A DNA stretch of 64,000 nucleotides, taken from contig NZ_JAPSIY010000001.1 of NCBI RefSeq assembly GCF_031178445.1, positions 517,237 to 581,236 on the forward strand, given 5' to 3'. The notes beneath the pieces are model-generated. The model was not told the DNA's origin. It saw only the letters and a list, made by a program, of their open reading frames with translations, and did no database searches. This document shows positions 18,111 through 26,473 of this stretch, in pieces. The translations under genes and the position numbers were made by a program. Origin of the DNA: Microbacterium sp. (lineage in GTDB: Bacteria > Actinomycetota > Actinomycetes > Actinomycetales > Microbacteriaceae). Position 1 is the first letter of the stretch, and each line of letters begins with the position of its first letter.

Positions 18111-18881
18111 GACGATGGCGCTCAACTGGTCCGGTGACAGCCGCGACGCCATCAGCTGCAGCATCGTGGCCTCCGGAGTCTGCACCGGGTACCCGCTGCC
18201 GAAAACCCAGCGTCCCGGTTCCGCCGCGAGGCGGTCCGCGACCCCTGTGGGTCCGTTCACGTGCCACAGATCCAGGCGGACGGATGGCGGCACGTTGTCA
18301 CCCAGATGTCGTGCCAGCTCCTGCCAATCGAGCCAGTTCAGCCCGCTCAGCAGGAGGGGATGCTCCGGACGCGCGCGCACGAGGTCGGCGATGTGGTGCA
18401 GCTCGAGGTCGCGAGCTGGAGAGCGCGGATGCCGCACGCGCGCGTCATCCATCCGCGCGATCAGCTGCACAGGCAGCATCCGCTCAGCGCACTCGTCGAT
18501 GACGACGGCGACCTCGGCGACGGGGTAGCCGTGGAGGCCGGGTGCGACACGGATGCCGCCGGCGCCGGCATCCGCCGCCCACGCCAGCTCTTCGCGCCAA
18601 CCAGGCTCGCTGGGATCGATCACAGCCATCACTCGGAACAAGGGGTCGCCTGCGCAGGCGGCGAGCGCGGCCTCGTTGCCCGTGCGTGTATCGAACCCGA
18701 ACAGCGCGGCGAGGTGGGATACCCAGATGCGGTGCAAGCCGTGCCGCGCGGCGTAGCGCCGAAGGTCGTCCGCATCGGCGGCCGCCGTCAGCCGGTACGG
18801 CCAGAGGCCCAGGTGGCAGGTGACATCCGTCGCGGCGAGTCCGGCGAAGCCGTCGAGCAGCGCTCGGGCACGGGCGGTCAT
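18102..18881 (-). CDS. Amidohydrolase-like TIM-barrel protein with lost active-site residues
   Basis: A 259-residue protein of the amidohydrolase_2 (COG2159) type. The N-terminal metal motif normally H-x-H reads T-C-H (DVTCHLG), and the motif normally FGSDYP reads FGSGYP, so the first histidine and the catalytic aspartate are both absent. It is therefore probably not a standard hydrolase; a structural or regulatory subunit of the adjacent intact homologue is possible. I chose the start at 18881 because its ATG overlaps the stop of the upstream amidohydrolase (ATGA, 18878-18881). It is the last gene of the leftward operon. Confidence 0.8.
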   Translation of the reverse strand: MTARARALLDGFAGLAATDVTCHLGLWPYRLTAAADADDLRRYAARHGLHRIWVSHLAALFGFDTRTGNEAALAACAGDPLFRVMAVIDPSEPGWREELAWAADAGAGGIRVAPGLHGYPVAEVAVVIDECAERMLPVQLIARMDDARVRHPRSPARDLELHHIADLVRARPEHPLLLSGLNWLDWQELARHLGDNVPPSVRLDLWHVNGPTGVADRLAAEPGRWVFGSGYPVQTPEATMLQLMASRLSPDQLSAIVSA

Positions 18882-19627
18882 GCCGCGACCTCTGCGAGCC
18901 ACCGCGACATGGTGCCGCCGAAGACGCGATCCGAGACGTCCGCATCCAGCCCTGCGCCGAGCACCTTCCCCACGTTTGCGGCGAGGTCGACGTGATGCAG
19001 GTCGGAGCCGAACACCACACGGTCTGCACCCAGCCGCTCCACGGCCAGGGCGACCTCACCGGTCCCGATGATCGTGCCCGACGTGTCCACGGCGACGTTC
19101 GGCACGTCGCGCACCGTATTGATCGCCGATTCCGCCTGCCCGCCGAGATGGGCCATCACGAAGCGCACCTCGGGGTGGCGTCGGGCTGCCGCGGCGATGT
19201 GCTCGGCCGTGGACTCGTACGGAAACCGCCCCACCGTCTTACGCCAGGCATGAGCCAGCACGATGAGGCGCCGCTCGGCGGCGTATTCGAGGATCGGGTC
19301 GCACAACGGGTCATCGGCCAGGGTGGCGATCCAGAGCTTGATGCCGACCATGCCCTCATCCTCGACATTGCGACGCAGGTCGTCGAGGCTGTCCCTGCCG
19401 TAACGGGGATTGACGTAGCAGTAGCCGCGCAGACGATCCGGGTGCCTTCGCAGCTCGGCCACCAGCGCACGGTTCATGGCGCGCACCTCGTCGAGGCCGG
19501 GGTGGGCGATGAACGCGCCGATGTTGCTGCACAGGAACAGTCCGATGCCCAAGTCGTCCCCCTGCCGGAAGACATCCGGATCGAAGCGTCCGGCGTCGAG
19601 GTGGGTGTGCGCGTCGATGCCGGTCAC
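18878..19627 (-). CDS. Amidohydrolase family protein (amidohydrolase_2)
   Basis: A 249-residue metal-dependent hydrolase or lactonase with an intact site: H-x-H in GIDAHTHLD, histidines in VLAHAW and VMAHLGG, and the aspartate in FGSDLHHVD. Relatives hydrolyse lactones or decarboxylate aromatic acids. The GTG start at 19627 overlaps the aminotransferase stop (GTGA), a strong reason to choose it over an earlier start. In this operon it may open a lactone produced by the Gfo/Idh dehydrogenases. The next gene is a degenerate homologue, so the two may form a hetero-oligomer. Confidence 0.85.
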   Translation of the reverse strand: MTGIDAHTHLDAGRFDPDVFRQGDDLGIGLFLCSNIGAFIAHPGLDEVRAMNRALVAELRRHPDRLRGYCYVNPRYGRDSLDDLRRNVEDEGMVGIKLWIATLADDPLCDPILEYAAERRLIVLAHAWRKTVGRFPYESTAEHIAAAARRHPEVRFVMAHLGGQAESAINTVRDVPNVAVDTSGTIIGTGEVALAVERLGADRVVFGSDLHHVDLAANVGKVLGAGLDADVSDRVFGGTMSRWLAEVAA

Positions 19628-20838
19628 GCCGCGACCTCGCTCAGCGCAGCGTGCACGCGCTGCAGCGTCTCGTCGATGTCGGCATCCGTGTGAGCGGCGT
19701 TGACGTACACGACTCGGTAGAACGACAGCCCGTGGCGGAAGGATGCTCGCAGGAACGACTGCAGCAGCCGGTCGTCGCCGCTCACGAACTGCGGGCACGT
19801 CGGGTGCCCCTCGAGGCGGATGGCGGCGCCCGCCGCGGCGAACGCCGCATTCATCCCGTCCTGCAGACGGGTGCCCGCGGAGTGCAGGCGCTCGATGACG
19901 CTCTCGTCGCGCATCGCCGTCATGGTCGCGGTCGCCGCCGCCAGCGACAGCGTCTCACCGCCATAGGTCGACGAGACCACGACCTCGCCCCTGTCGAGCA
20001 CGGAGAGCACCTCGCGCCGGCCGCAGTACACAGACAGCGGCATCCCGTTGGCGACGCCCTTGCCGAACACGGCGAGGTCGGGCAGCACGCCGGTGAACTC
20101 GGCCATGCCGCCCAGCGCCACGCGGAATCCGGTGACCATCTCGTCGTAGCCGAGCAGGGCACCGTGCTCATCAGCCAGGGCGCGCAGGTGCAGGTAGACG
20201 TCCGTGGCCCCCGGCAGGCGCGGATAGTCGGCCGCGACGAGGATGAGGGCGATCTCCGAGCCGTGCTCGGCGAAGACCGCCTCGAGCGCGTCGCGGTCGC
20301 CCCAGTCGACGGCATGGTGCAGCGCGGCGAGGGCCGACGGCACCCCGGGGACCTCGGCCGAGGTGGCGCCGGGCAGCACGCGTGCGCCGGCGGCCAGGGA
20401 GTTCAGCCAGCCGTTGTACCCGATCTGGACGATTCGGTCGCGGCCCGTGTGCGCCCTGGCGATGCGGATCAGCGCGGCGAGCGCCTCGCCCCCCGTCTTC
20501 AGGAAGCGCGCGGCCTCGGCGCCCGGCACGAGAGAGCAGAAGAGCTCGGCGGTGGACGTCTCCAGCGGATGCGGGTGCCCGAACAGGATGCCGTCATCAA
20601 GCTGCGCCCGGATGGCGGAGTCGACCCTGGGGTCCGCGTAGCCCAGCGTCACGGGGCCGAGCGCACAGCGGTAGTCGATGAACTCCCTGCCGCGGTCGTC
20701 CCACACGCGGCTCCCGCGTCCTCTGACGATCACCTCGGGCTCGTCAGGCAGCAGCACCGGAGCCTTGGAGTTCGTGCTCGAACCGACCGGCATCACCGCC
20801 AGGGCGCGGTCGCGCCATCCGGCATCCTGCAGCTGCAC
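19624..20838 (-). CDS. Class III PLP-dependent aminotransferase (GSA aminomutase-like)
   Basis: A 404-residue fold-I enzyme. Characteristic parts are the N-terminal GREFIDYRCALGPVTLGY, the substrate/PLP loop FLKTGGEALAALIRIAR, the aspartate region LLGYDEMVTGFR, and the PLP lysine in VFGKGVANGMPLSVY. The form resembles glutamate-1-semialdehyde aminomutases and sugar aminotransferases more than ornithine transaminases. GTG at 20838 is chosen because a GGAGGAGG Shine-Dalgarno lies just upstream. It sits between Gfo/Idh dehydrogenases and amidohydrolases. Together these suggest oxidation and transamination of an amino sugar or aminocyclitol (inference). Confidence 0.86.
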   Translation of the reverse strand: MQLQDAGWRDRALAVMPVGSSTNSKAPVLLPDEPEVIVRGRGSRVWDDRGREFIDYRCALGPVTLGYADPRVDSAIRAQLDDGILFGHPHPLETSTAELFCSLVPGAEAARFLKTGGEALAALIRIARAHTGRDRIVQIGYNGWLNSLAAGARVLPGATSAEVPGVPSALAALHHAVDWGDRDALEAVFAEHGSEIALILVAADYPRLPGATDVYLHLRALADEHGALLGYDEMVTGFRVALGGMAEFTGVLPDLAVFGKGVANGMPLSVYCGRREVLSVLDRGEVVVSSTYGGETLSLAAATATMTAMRDESVIERLHSAGTRLQDGMNAAFAAAGAAIRLEGHPTCPQFVSGDDRLLQSFLRASFRHGLSFYRVVYVNAAHTDADIDETLQRVHAALSEVAA

Positions 20839-20866
20839 TTCGAGACCTCCTCCTGCGCTGGGCGTT

Positions 20867-21892
20867 TCACGCCAGCGCGACCACCTCACCGCCGCGCGCG
20901 GCCGATGCCTGCGCGGCCTTGACGATCTCCACGGTCCTGATACCGACGCCGGCGTCCGGCTGCGGCTGCCGCCCCGCACGCACGGCCTCGATGAACTCGT
21001 CGATCAGCAGTCCGTCGAGGTCGGCGCCCACCGGGTCCCATGTCTCGCCCGCCATGTCGTGCCCGGCGATGCCCTTCGCGAAGGGGCTGACCGTCACGGT
21101 GCCCCGCTCGGCGGTGACCTGCAGGGTGAGCCCGCCCCAGGTGGCGGAGCTCATCGGCCAGCTCCACGAGCAGTCGATGGTCGCGATGACGCCGCTCGGG
21201 TACTGCAGCGTCACCAGGCCGCCGGTTTCGACGGCGAGCTCGCGGTCGGCGTGCAGGAACGCGTTCGAGACGGCACGGACGGAGGCGGCGCGCTCGCCGA
21301 GCAGTTCATCGAGCAGGTCGGCGCAGTGCACCACATGATCGACGAGAGCTCCGCCGCCTGCCAGCTCGGGGTCGGTGAACCATGCGCGATCCTGCGGCAG
21401 CTTGCCGTTGTTGACGCCCGTGACGCCGAGGATGCTGCCGAGCCGGCCGCTGCGGAGCTCGGCGAACGCGTCCCTCACCGCGGGGGAGAACCGCACCGGG
21501 TAGGCGACCATGAGGACGACGCCCGCGCGCTCGCACGCGTCTCGCATGGCGATCGCGTCCTCGACGGTGGTGGCCAGAGGCTTCTCACACAGCACATGCG
21601 CTCCGACCGCCGCGGCGCTTTCGACGAGTTCGCGATGACGCGCGTTCTCCGCGGCGATCACCACGGCATCCGGCCCCCAGGCCAAGGCCTCTGCGTACGT
21701 GTCGACGTACTCGACTCCCAGCTCGGCGGCCAGCTCCGCCCCGCGGGGTGCGTCGTCGGGAGCGGACGCCCCGTCGGGGTCGGTGGCGATGAGCTCGACG
21801 CCCGGCATGGACTTCAGCGCGTGCACGTAGCTGAGAGCGTGGGTGTGCGCGAAGGAGAGCACGGCGACGCGCACGGGGGCGGGCGTGATCAT
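20867..21892 (-). CDS. Gfo/Idh/MocA family oxidoreductase (HTH-motif subgroup)
   Basis: A 341-residue dehydrogenase. The catalytic lysine is in CEKPLAT, and DHVVHCADLLDELLG is the expected second-domain helix. The Rossmann loop is atypical: instead of G-x-G-x-x-G it reads VAVLSFAHTHALSYV. The same H-S/T-H feature is seen in the gene at 30455-31411, so the two may share a substrate class. Its start overlaps the stop of the preceding Gfo/Idh gene by 4 bp (21889-21892), and 28 bp separate it from the aminotransferase. It is part of the ROK-headed operon. Confidence 0.88.
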   Translation of the reverse strand: MITPAPVRVAVLSFAHTHALSYVHALKSMPGVELIATDPDGASAPDDAPRGAELAAELGVEYVDTYAEALAWGPDAVVIAAENARHRELVESAAAVGAHVLCEKPLATTVEDAIAMRDACERAGVVLMVAYPVRFSPAVRDAFAELRSGRLGSILGVTGVNNGKLPQDRAWFTDPELAGGGALVDHVVHCADLLDELLGERAASVRAVSNAFLHADRELAVETGGLVTLQYPSGVIATIDCSWSWPMSSATWGGLTLQVTAERGTVTVSPFAKGIAGHDMAGETWDPVGADLDGLLIDEFIEAVRAGRQPQPDAGVGIRTVEIVKAAQASAARGGEVVALA

Positions 21893-22890
21893 GCGGCGGC
21901 CTCCTCGGTCTCGAGTTCGAAGACGATCGGCGCACCGGAGGCGATCGACGCGTACGCGGCCTCGGCGACGGTGACCGCGGCGATGCCGTCTTCGGGCGTG
22001 ACGAGGGCGTCGCCGCCGTCGCGCATCGCCCGAACGAAGTCGGCGATCTCGGCGTAGTACGGACTCTCCTGCGGCGACATGGGCGGCAGGTAGTCCTCGG
22101 CTCCGGCGTCGAGCACCGAATCGACGTGCATGGTCCTGTCCTCAGCGCTGTCGTAGCGCAATCGGCCCGCGGAGCCGGCCACCTCGATGCTGGTGCGGAA
22201 CGGCATGCCCTCGGCGGCCCACGTGCCGTGCACGTGACTGATCACCCCGTTCCGGTGCGTGAGTACCACGTGAGCGGTGACCGGCACCGGCACTCGATCG
22301 TCGACGGTCGGCGGGTTCTGCACGGCGTACACGGATGCGACGGGCCCGGCGAACCAGAGCGCCTGATCGATGTCGTGGATCATCAGGTCGCGGATGATGC
22401 CGCCGCCCGTGCTCTCGGCGAAGAACCAGGGGGAAGCGGGTGCGGAGCCGGCACGGCTGAAGCGCTGCACGGCCGTCGTGCCGACCCGGCCGGACTCGAT
22501 GCCCGCCTTGATCCGCTGGTATTCGCCCATGTAGCGCACCACGTGCGCGGGGAACAGCCTGACGCCCTCTTCCGCAGCCGCCGCGGCCACGCGTTCGGCG
22601 GCAGCTGCTGTGCTGGCCAGCGGCTTCTCGCAGATCACGTCGCGGCCGCGCGCGATCGCCCGAAGCGCGAAGTCGGCGTGCGTGCTGCTGGGCGTGACGA
22701 TGTCGACGACGTCCACGAGCTCGATGAGGGCATCGACGTCACCGACCACCTCGAAGCCGTACTCCTTCGCGATCTCTTCGGCACCGGCCAGCGAGGTCAC
22801 GAAGCCGGTGGCGCCGAGGGCACGCCATGCATCGGCGTGCACCTGCGAGATCCCTCCCGCGCCGATGAGTCCGACCTTCAGAGCGCTCAC
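21889..22890 (-). CDS. Gfo/Idh/MocA family oxidoreductase
   Basis: A 333-residue NAD(P)-dependent dehydrogenase with canonical GLIGAGGISQVHADAW Rossmann motif, CEKPLAS lysine motif, and IIRDLMIHDIDQALWF in the C-terminal domain. A GTG start at 22890 follows an AGGAGA Shine-Dalgarno, 8 bp after the ROK gene. It is a close paralogue of the gene at 15838-16785, which implies a local duplication and related substrates. It probably oxidises a sugar or cyclitol hydroxyl in the pathway governed by the ROK protein. Confidence 0.91.
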   Translation of the reverse strand: MSALKVGLIGAGGISQVHADAWRALGATGFVTSLAGAEEIAKEYGFEVVGDVDALIELVDVVDIVTPSSTHADFALRAIARGRDVICEKPLASTAAAAERVAAAAAEEGVRLFPAHVVRYMGEYQRIKAGIESGRVGTTAVQRFSRAGSAPASPWFFAESTGGGIIRDLMIHDIDQALWFAGPVASVYAVQNPPTVDDRVPVPVTAHVVLTHRNGVISHVHGTWAAEGMPFRTSIEVAGSAGRLRYDSAEDRTMHVDSVLDAGAEDYLPPMSPQESPYYAEIADFVRAMRDGGDALVTPEDGIAAVTVAEAAYASIASGAPIVFELETEEAAA

Positions 22891-22898
22891 GGATTCTC

Positions 22899-24056
22899 CT
22901 ACCTGGATTCAGCGCCGACGATGACGTCGGCGGGCAACGGGGTGATCGGGGGGACGGGCATTCCGCCCAGACCGTAGATGGCGGAGGCATGGCGCCGGAA
23001 CGCGAACACGAGCGCGCCGTGCGAAGCCGCCTCCGCGCCGAGACGGGCCTCGACCAGCGGCACCGAGAAGGGGAGGCCGATGTGTGCGGCGAGCGCAGCC
23101 CGCAGCGGATCGAGGAACTGCTCGTGCGCGGCGGAGAGGCCGCCGCCGATGACGACCATCGCCGGGTCGACGGTGAGCACGAGGGTGGCGATGCCGCGCG
23201 CGAGCTGGTCGACGAAATCGCCGAGTTCCGCGGATGCACTCGCGTCACCCGCGCGGGCCAGGCCGAAGACCTCCTCGGCGGTCTGACCGCTGCGCCACGT
23301 GAGCTGGCCCGTCTGGGTCACGAGACCGGGGAAGGCGAGGCGACCGATGTCGCCGGCCGCATTGTGGATGCCCCGACGCGGCCGGCCGCCGATGATGAGG
23401 CCCATGGCGATGCGGTTTCCGACCGACAGATAGAGCACGTCGTCGACGAGCTGCGCCACGCCGAGGTGGTGCTCGGCCACCGCGGCGAGGCGAACGCCGT
23501 TGTCGACGGAGACCGGGCATCCGAATGCGGCCTGCAGCTGCGCGCCGATGTCGATGCCCGACCATTCCGGGATGACGACAGAGGTCACGACGCGGCCGGA
23601 GTCATCCACGATGCCGGGGAGGGAGACGCCGATCGCCCTGACGCGCGAAGCGGGGATGGCGGCGCCCGCGTGAGCCGTGCGGATGTGCTCGATGACGTCG
23701 TTGAGCTTCTCAGCTCCGTCCCGCGCCTGCGCGACTCCGGCGAAGCTCTCGTGCCGCACGACGTCGCCGGCGAGGTCGGCGACGACCACGCGAACCGACG
23801 CCACCCCGACGTCGACACCGACGACGTAGCCCGATGCGCTGTCGAACGAGAAGCGGCGTGCCGGCCGGCCCGCGCCGCGTCCGGCGGACGCGGGGGCGTC
23901 GACGATCAGCCCGTTCTCGCTCAGCGCCCCGACAGCGTTCTCCACGGAGGTGCGGGAGAGTTCGAGGGTCTGCGCGATCTCGTTGACCGTGGCCGAACCG
24001 CGGTCTCGCACGTGGAGGGCGACGCGTACGGCGATGGGCAGATTTCCACGGTTCAC
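22899..24056 (-). CDS. ROK family transcriptional regulator
   Basis: A 385-residue sugar-responsive regulator. The N-terminal winged HTH (about 10-60; TVNEIAQTLELSRTSVENAV) is followed by a ROK domain beginning GVDVGVASVRVVVADL. The zinc/kinase region is altered: the usual E-I-G-H reads DIGR, and the C-x-C-G-x-x-G-C cysteines are absent (FPGLVTQTGQLTWRSG), so it should be a pure regulator. GTG at 24056 is chosen because a perfect AAAGGAGGT lies 7 bp upstream; the ATG at 24077 would leave that site inside the gene. It is divergent from the ABC importer operon and probably represses both directions. Confidence 0.9.
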   Translation of the reverse strand: MNRGNLPIAVRVALHVRDRGSATVNEIAQTLELSRTSVENAVGALSENGLIVDAPASAGRGAGRPARRFSFDSASGYVVGVDVGVASVRVVVADLAGDVVRHESFAGVAQARDGAEKLNDVIEHIRTAHAGAAIPASRVRAIGVSLPGIVDDSGRVVTSVVIPEWSGIDIGAQLQAAFGCPVSVDNGVRLAAVAEHHLGVAQLVDDVLYLSVGNRIAMGLIIGGRPRRGIHNAAGDIGRLAFPGLVTQTGQLTWRSGQTAEEVFGLARAGDASASAELGDFVDQLARGIATLVLTVDPAMVVIGGGLSAAHEQFLDPLRAALAAHIGLPFSVPLVEARLGAEAASHGALVFAFRRHASAIYGLGGMPVPPITPLPADVIVGAESR

Positions 24057-24245
24057 GCGCGGACCTCCTTTCGTCATCGATGAGCGTGCGACAAAATTAG
24101 CACACGGTGCTCGTGGAATCTCCTGCCTGTTTTCACGGGTAGAGCAGTGAGTTCCCGCAAACTCAAGCGAACTTCGCCAAGGTTGCACTTGACTAATTAT
24201 CCCAAGGCACTGTCATAATAGCTTCACCCTGAGCAAAGGAGCATC
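24057..24245. promoter_or_regulatory. Divergent promoter region of the ROK and ABC operons
   Basis: Rightward: TTGACT (24189-24194) and CATAAT (24214-24219) are 19 bp apart, with AAAGGAG before the binding-protein gene. Leftward: a possible -10 TAATTT lies on the minus strand (24094-24099). A CTAATT string occurs once on each strand (24095-24100 minus, 24192-24197 plus), each next to a promoter element. It may be part of a ROK operator, but no long palindrome was found. Confidence 0.5.
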
Positions 24246-25478
24246 ATGCGTGTCAAGAGATTCGCCGGCCTGATCGCCGGTCTCGCAGCAGTCGCCCTCG
24301 TGGCAGGCTGCTCCGCCGGCGGCGGCACCGCCGGAGGAGACCAGAAGGTCACGGTCTGGCTCTATCCCGTCATGGCCGACGAGGCGCAGCACAAGGCGTT
24401 CTGGGACGAGACGATCGCCGATTTCGAGAAGGCCAACGAAGGCATCACCGTCGAGTACGAGATCTTCCCGTGGGCCAACCGCGACGAGAGCCTGCAGACC
24501 GCGATCGCGGCGAACAAGGGACCCGACCTCGTCTACCTCATTCCCGACCAGCTCGTCGCCTACGAGAAGTCGATCGAGCCGATGGACGACTACCTCAGCG
24601 AAGAGCACAAGTCCCAGCTGCTCGAGAACGTCGCCTCGTCGGTCACGCTCGAGCCCGGCCTGATGGGCGCCCCGATGCTGACCAGCGCGCAGCCGCTGAT
24701 CTGCAACGCCGCAGCCTTCGAGGCCGCAGGCGTCACCGAGTACCCCGAGACCTGGGACGACGCTCGCGAGCTCGCGCCGAAGTTCACCGAGGCCGGCATG
24801 CAGCTGTTCAACTACACGGCATCCGCCGAGGCCACGCTCAACATGACGTTCTACCCCCTGCTGTGGCAGGCCGGCGGCGCGGTGTACGACGACAGCGGCG
24901 CCGTGGCGTTCAACAGCGACGCGGGCGTCGAGGCTCTGACGTTCCTCACCGAGCTCGCCGAGGCCGGCGCGCTCGACCCCGACACGCTCACCTCGCTGCC
25001 TCCGATCGAGCAGACCGGCATCGCACAGGGCAAGACCGCGTGCACCTGGGTCAACGCCACGGCCGAGCTCACCGACATCTGGGGCGAGGAGAACGTGAAG
25101 GTTCTCCCTCCGCTCACCAACGAGGAGACCATCGCCTACGGCACCGTCGGTTCGCTGTCGATGCTGAAGGGCTCCAAGGTGAAGGATGCGGCGGGCAAGT
25201 TCGCCGAGTACGCCACCAGCGCCGAGGTGCTCAAGCCCTACCTCACCGAGGCCGGCTTCTTCTCGGCCCTCGACGTCGAGCCCATCAACACCCCCGACTC
25301 GCTGATGGGCCAGGTCGAGCAGTACGTCCCGGTGACCACGGTGGGTGAACTCGCGCCGAGTTCGCGCGCGCTGATGGGTGTGCTGTCGCCCGAGATCCAG
25401 GCCGCTCTGCTGGGTCAGAAGACGCCGGAGCAGGCGCTCGAAGACGCGGCGAAGGCCGCCGAGCCGCTCCTGAAGTAA
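24246..25478 (+). CDS. ABC sugar transporter, substrate-binding lipoprotein
   Basis: Extracytoplasmic receptor of a carbohydrate uptake (CUT1) importer, 410 residues. The signal peptide ends in LVAGC with Cys22 as the lipid anchor, followed by a Gly/Ser/Ala linker and KVTVWLYPVM, the usual first strand of family 1 binding proteins. It is first in a rightward operon and directly precedes two MalF/MalG-like permeases. No ATPase is encoded nearby, so a shared MsiK-type ATPase, common in actinobacteria, probably powers it (established for the group, inferred here). The sugar is not known. Confidence 0.93.
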   Translation: MRVKRFAGLIAGLAAVALVAGCSAGGGTAGGDQKVTVWLYPVMADEAQHKAFWDETIADFEKANEGITVEYEIFPWANRDESLQTAIAANKGPDLVYLIPDQLVAYEKSIEPMDDYLSEEHKSQLLENVASSVTLEPGLMGAPMLTSAQPLICNAAAFEAAGVTEYPETWDDARELAPKFTEAGMQLFNYTASAEATLNMTFYPLLWQAGGAVYDDSGAVAFNSDAGVEALTFLTELAEAGALDPDTLTSLPPIEQTGIAQGKTACTWVNATAELTDIWGEENVKVLPPLTNEETIAYGTVGSLSMLKGSKVKDAAGKFAEYATSAEVLKPYLTEAGFFSALDVEPINTPDSLMGQVEQYVPVTTVGELAPSSRALMGVLSPEIQAALLGQKTPEQALEDAAKAAEPLLK

Positions 25479-25484
25479 CCGGCA

Positions 25485-25512
25485 GGGGCGCGCGGAGAGA
25501 TCCGCGCGCCCC
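25485..25512 (+). terminator. Intercistronic hairpin after the binding-protein gene
   Basis: Perfect 12-bp arms GGGGCGCGCGGA (25485-25496) and TCCGCGCGCCCC (25501-25512) enclose a GAGA tetraloop in the gap between binding protein and permease. It lacks a T-run. It probably works as a partial terminator or 3' stabiliser that keeps the binding protein in excess over the permeases. Confidence 0.7.
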
Positions 25513-25534
25513 TCACCCGACCCGAGGTGACGAG

Positions 25535-26473
25535 ATGACGACAGCCCCACCGATGATGGCGCCGCCCGTGACGCCGTCCGAGCCCGAGAAGCCGCGCACG
25601 AGCCTCTCCACCCGCGTGCTCGCCCGCCGCGAAGCGCGCATCGCTTTGCTCTTCGTGCTCCCCGCGTTCCTGCTCTTCCTCGCCTTCCGGTTCGGCCCGA
25701 CCATCGTCGGGGTGGCGCTGAGCTTCTTCGACTACGACATCTCGGGGGAGATCGGCTGGCGTGGACTCGACCACTTCCAGCGCCTCGTCGCCGACCCGCT
25801 CTTCTGGCGCGCGTTGAGCACCACCCTCCTCTACACCGTGTTCGCCGTGCCCATCTCGCTGGTGCTCTCCACAGTGATGGCGCTGGGTGTGCGCCGCGCC
25901 TTCCGCGGCTCGCGGTTCTTCCGCTCGATCTTCTTCCTCCCGGTCATCACCTCGCTCGTGCTCGCCGGTGCGATCTTCGTCTGGATCTTCTCGAACTCCG
26001 GACCGTGGTCGCAGCTGATGAGCCCGCTGGGGCTGGGCGGATCGTGGCTGGCGAGCACCGTGCTCGTCGTCCCCGCGATCATCATCGTCGGCGTGTGGTC
26101 GCGCTTCGGCTACGGGATGATGATCATGATCGCGGCCATGCAGGACATCCCTCGTGAGCTCGAGGAGGCGGCACTGATGGACGGCGCCAACTCCTGGCAG
26201 CGGTTCCGCTGGGTGATCCTGCCGCACCTGCGCCCGACCGTATTCTTCCTCGCCGTCATCGAGACGACTGCGGCCTTCCAGGTGTTCGACGTCATCTACG
26301 TGATGACCCAGGGCGGGCCGGCGAACGCCAGCTACTCCCTCGTCTACCTCGTCTACGACCAGGGTTTCAAGTACTTCGAGTACGGGTACGCCGCAGCGGC
26401 CGGCGTGGCGCTGTTCATCATGACCCTCGTCGTCGCGCTCATCCAGCGCCTGGTGATCGGAAAGCAGAAATGA
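25535..26473 (+). CDS. ABC sugar transporter permease (MalF-type)
   Basis: A 312-residue membrane subunit with six predicted helices. The EAA loop that contacts the ATPase reads PRELEEAALMDGANSWQRFRW, which is the family consensus (read in two parts: ELEEAALMDGA and WQRF). PANASYSLVYLVYDQGF near the end is also typical. The stop overlaps the next permease start by 4 bp (ATGA, 26470-26473), so the two are made in equal amounts. It forms a heterodimer with the product of 26470-27345. Confidence 0.94.
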   Translation: MTTAPPMMAPPVTPSEPEKPRTSLSTRVLARREARIALLFVLPAFLLFLAFRFGPTIVGVALSFFDYDISGEIGWRGLDHFQRLVADPLFWRALSTTLLYTVFAVPISLVLSTVMALGVRRAFRGSRFFRSIFFLPVITSLVLAGAIFVWIFSNSGPWSQLMSPLGLGGSWLASTVLVVPAIIIVGVWSRFGYGMMIMIAAMQDIPRELEEAALMDGANSWQRFRWVILPHLRPTVFFLAVIETTAAFQVFDVIYVMTQGGPANASYSLVYLVYDQGFKYFEYGYAAAAGVALFIMTLVVALIQRLVIGKQK

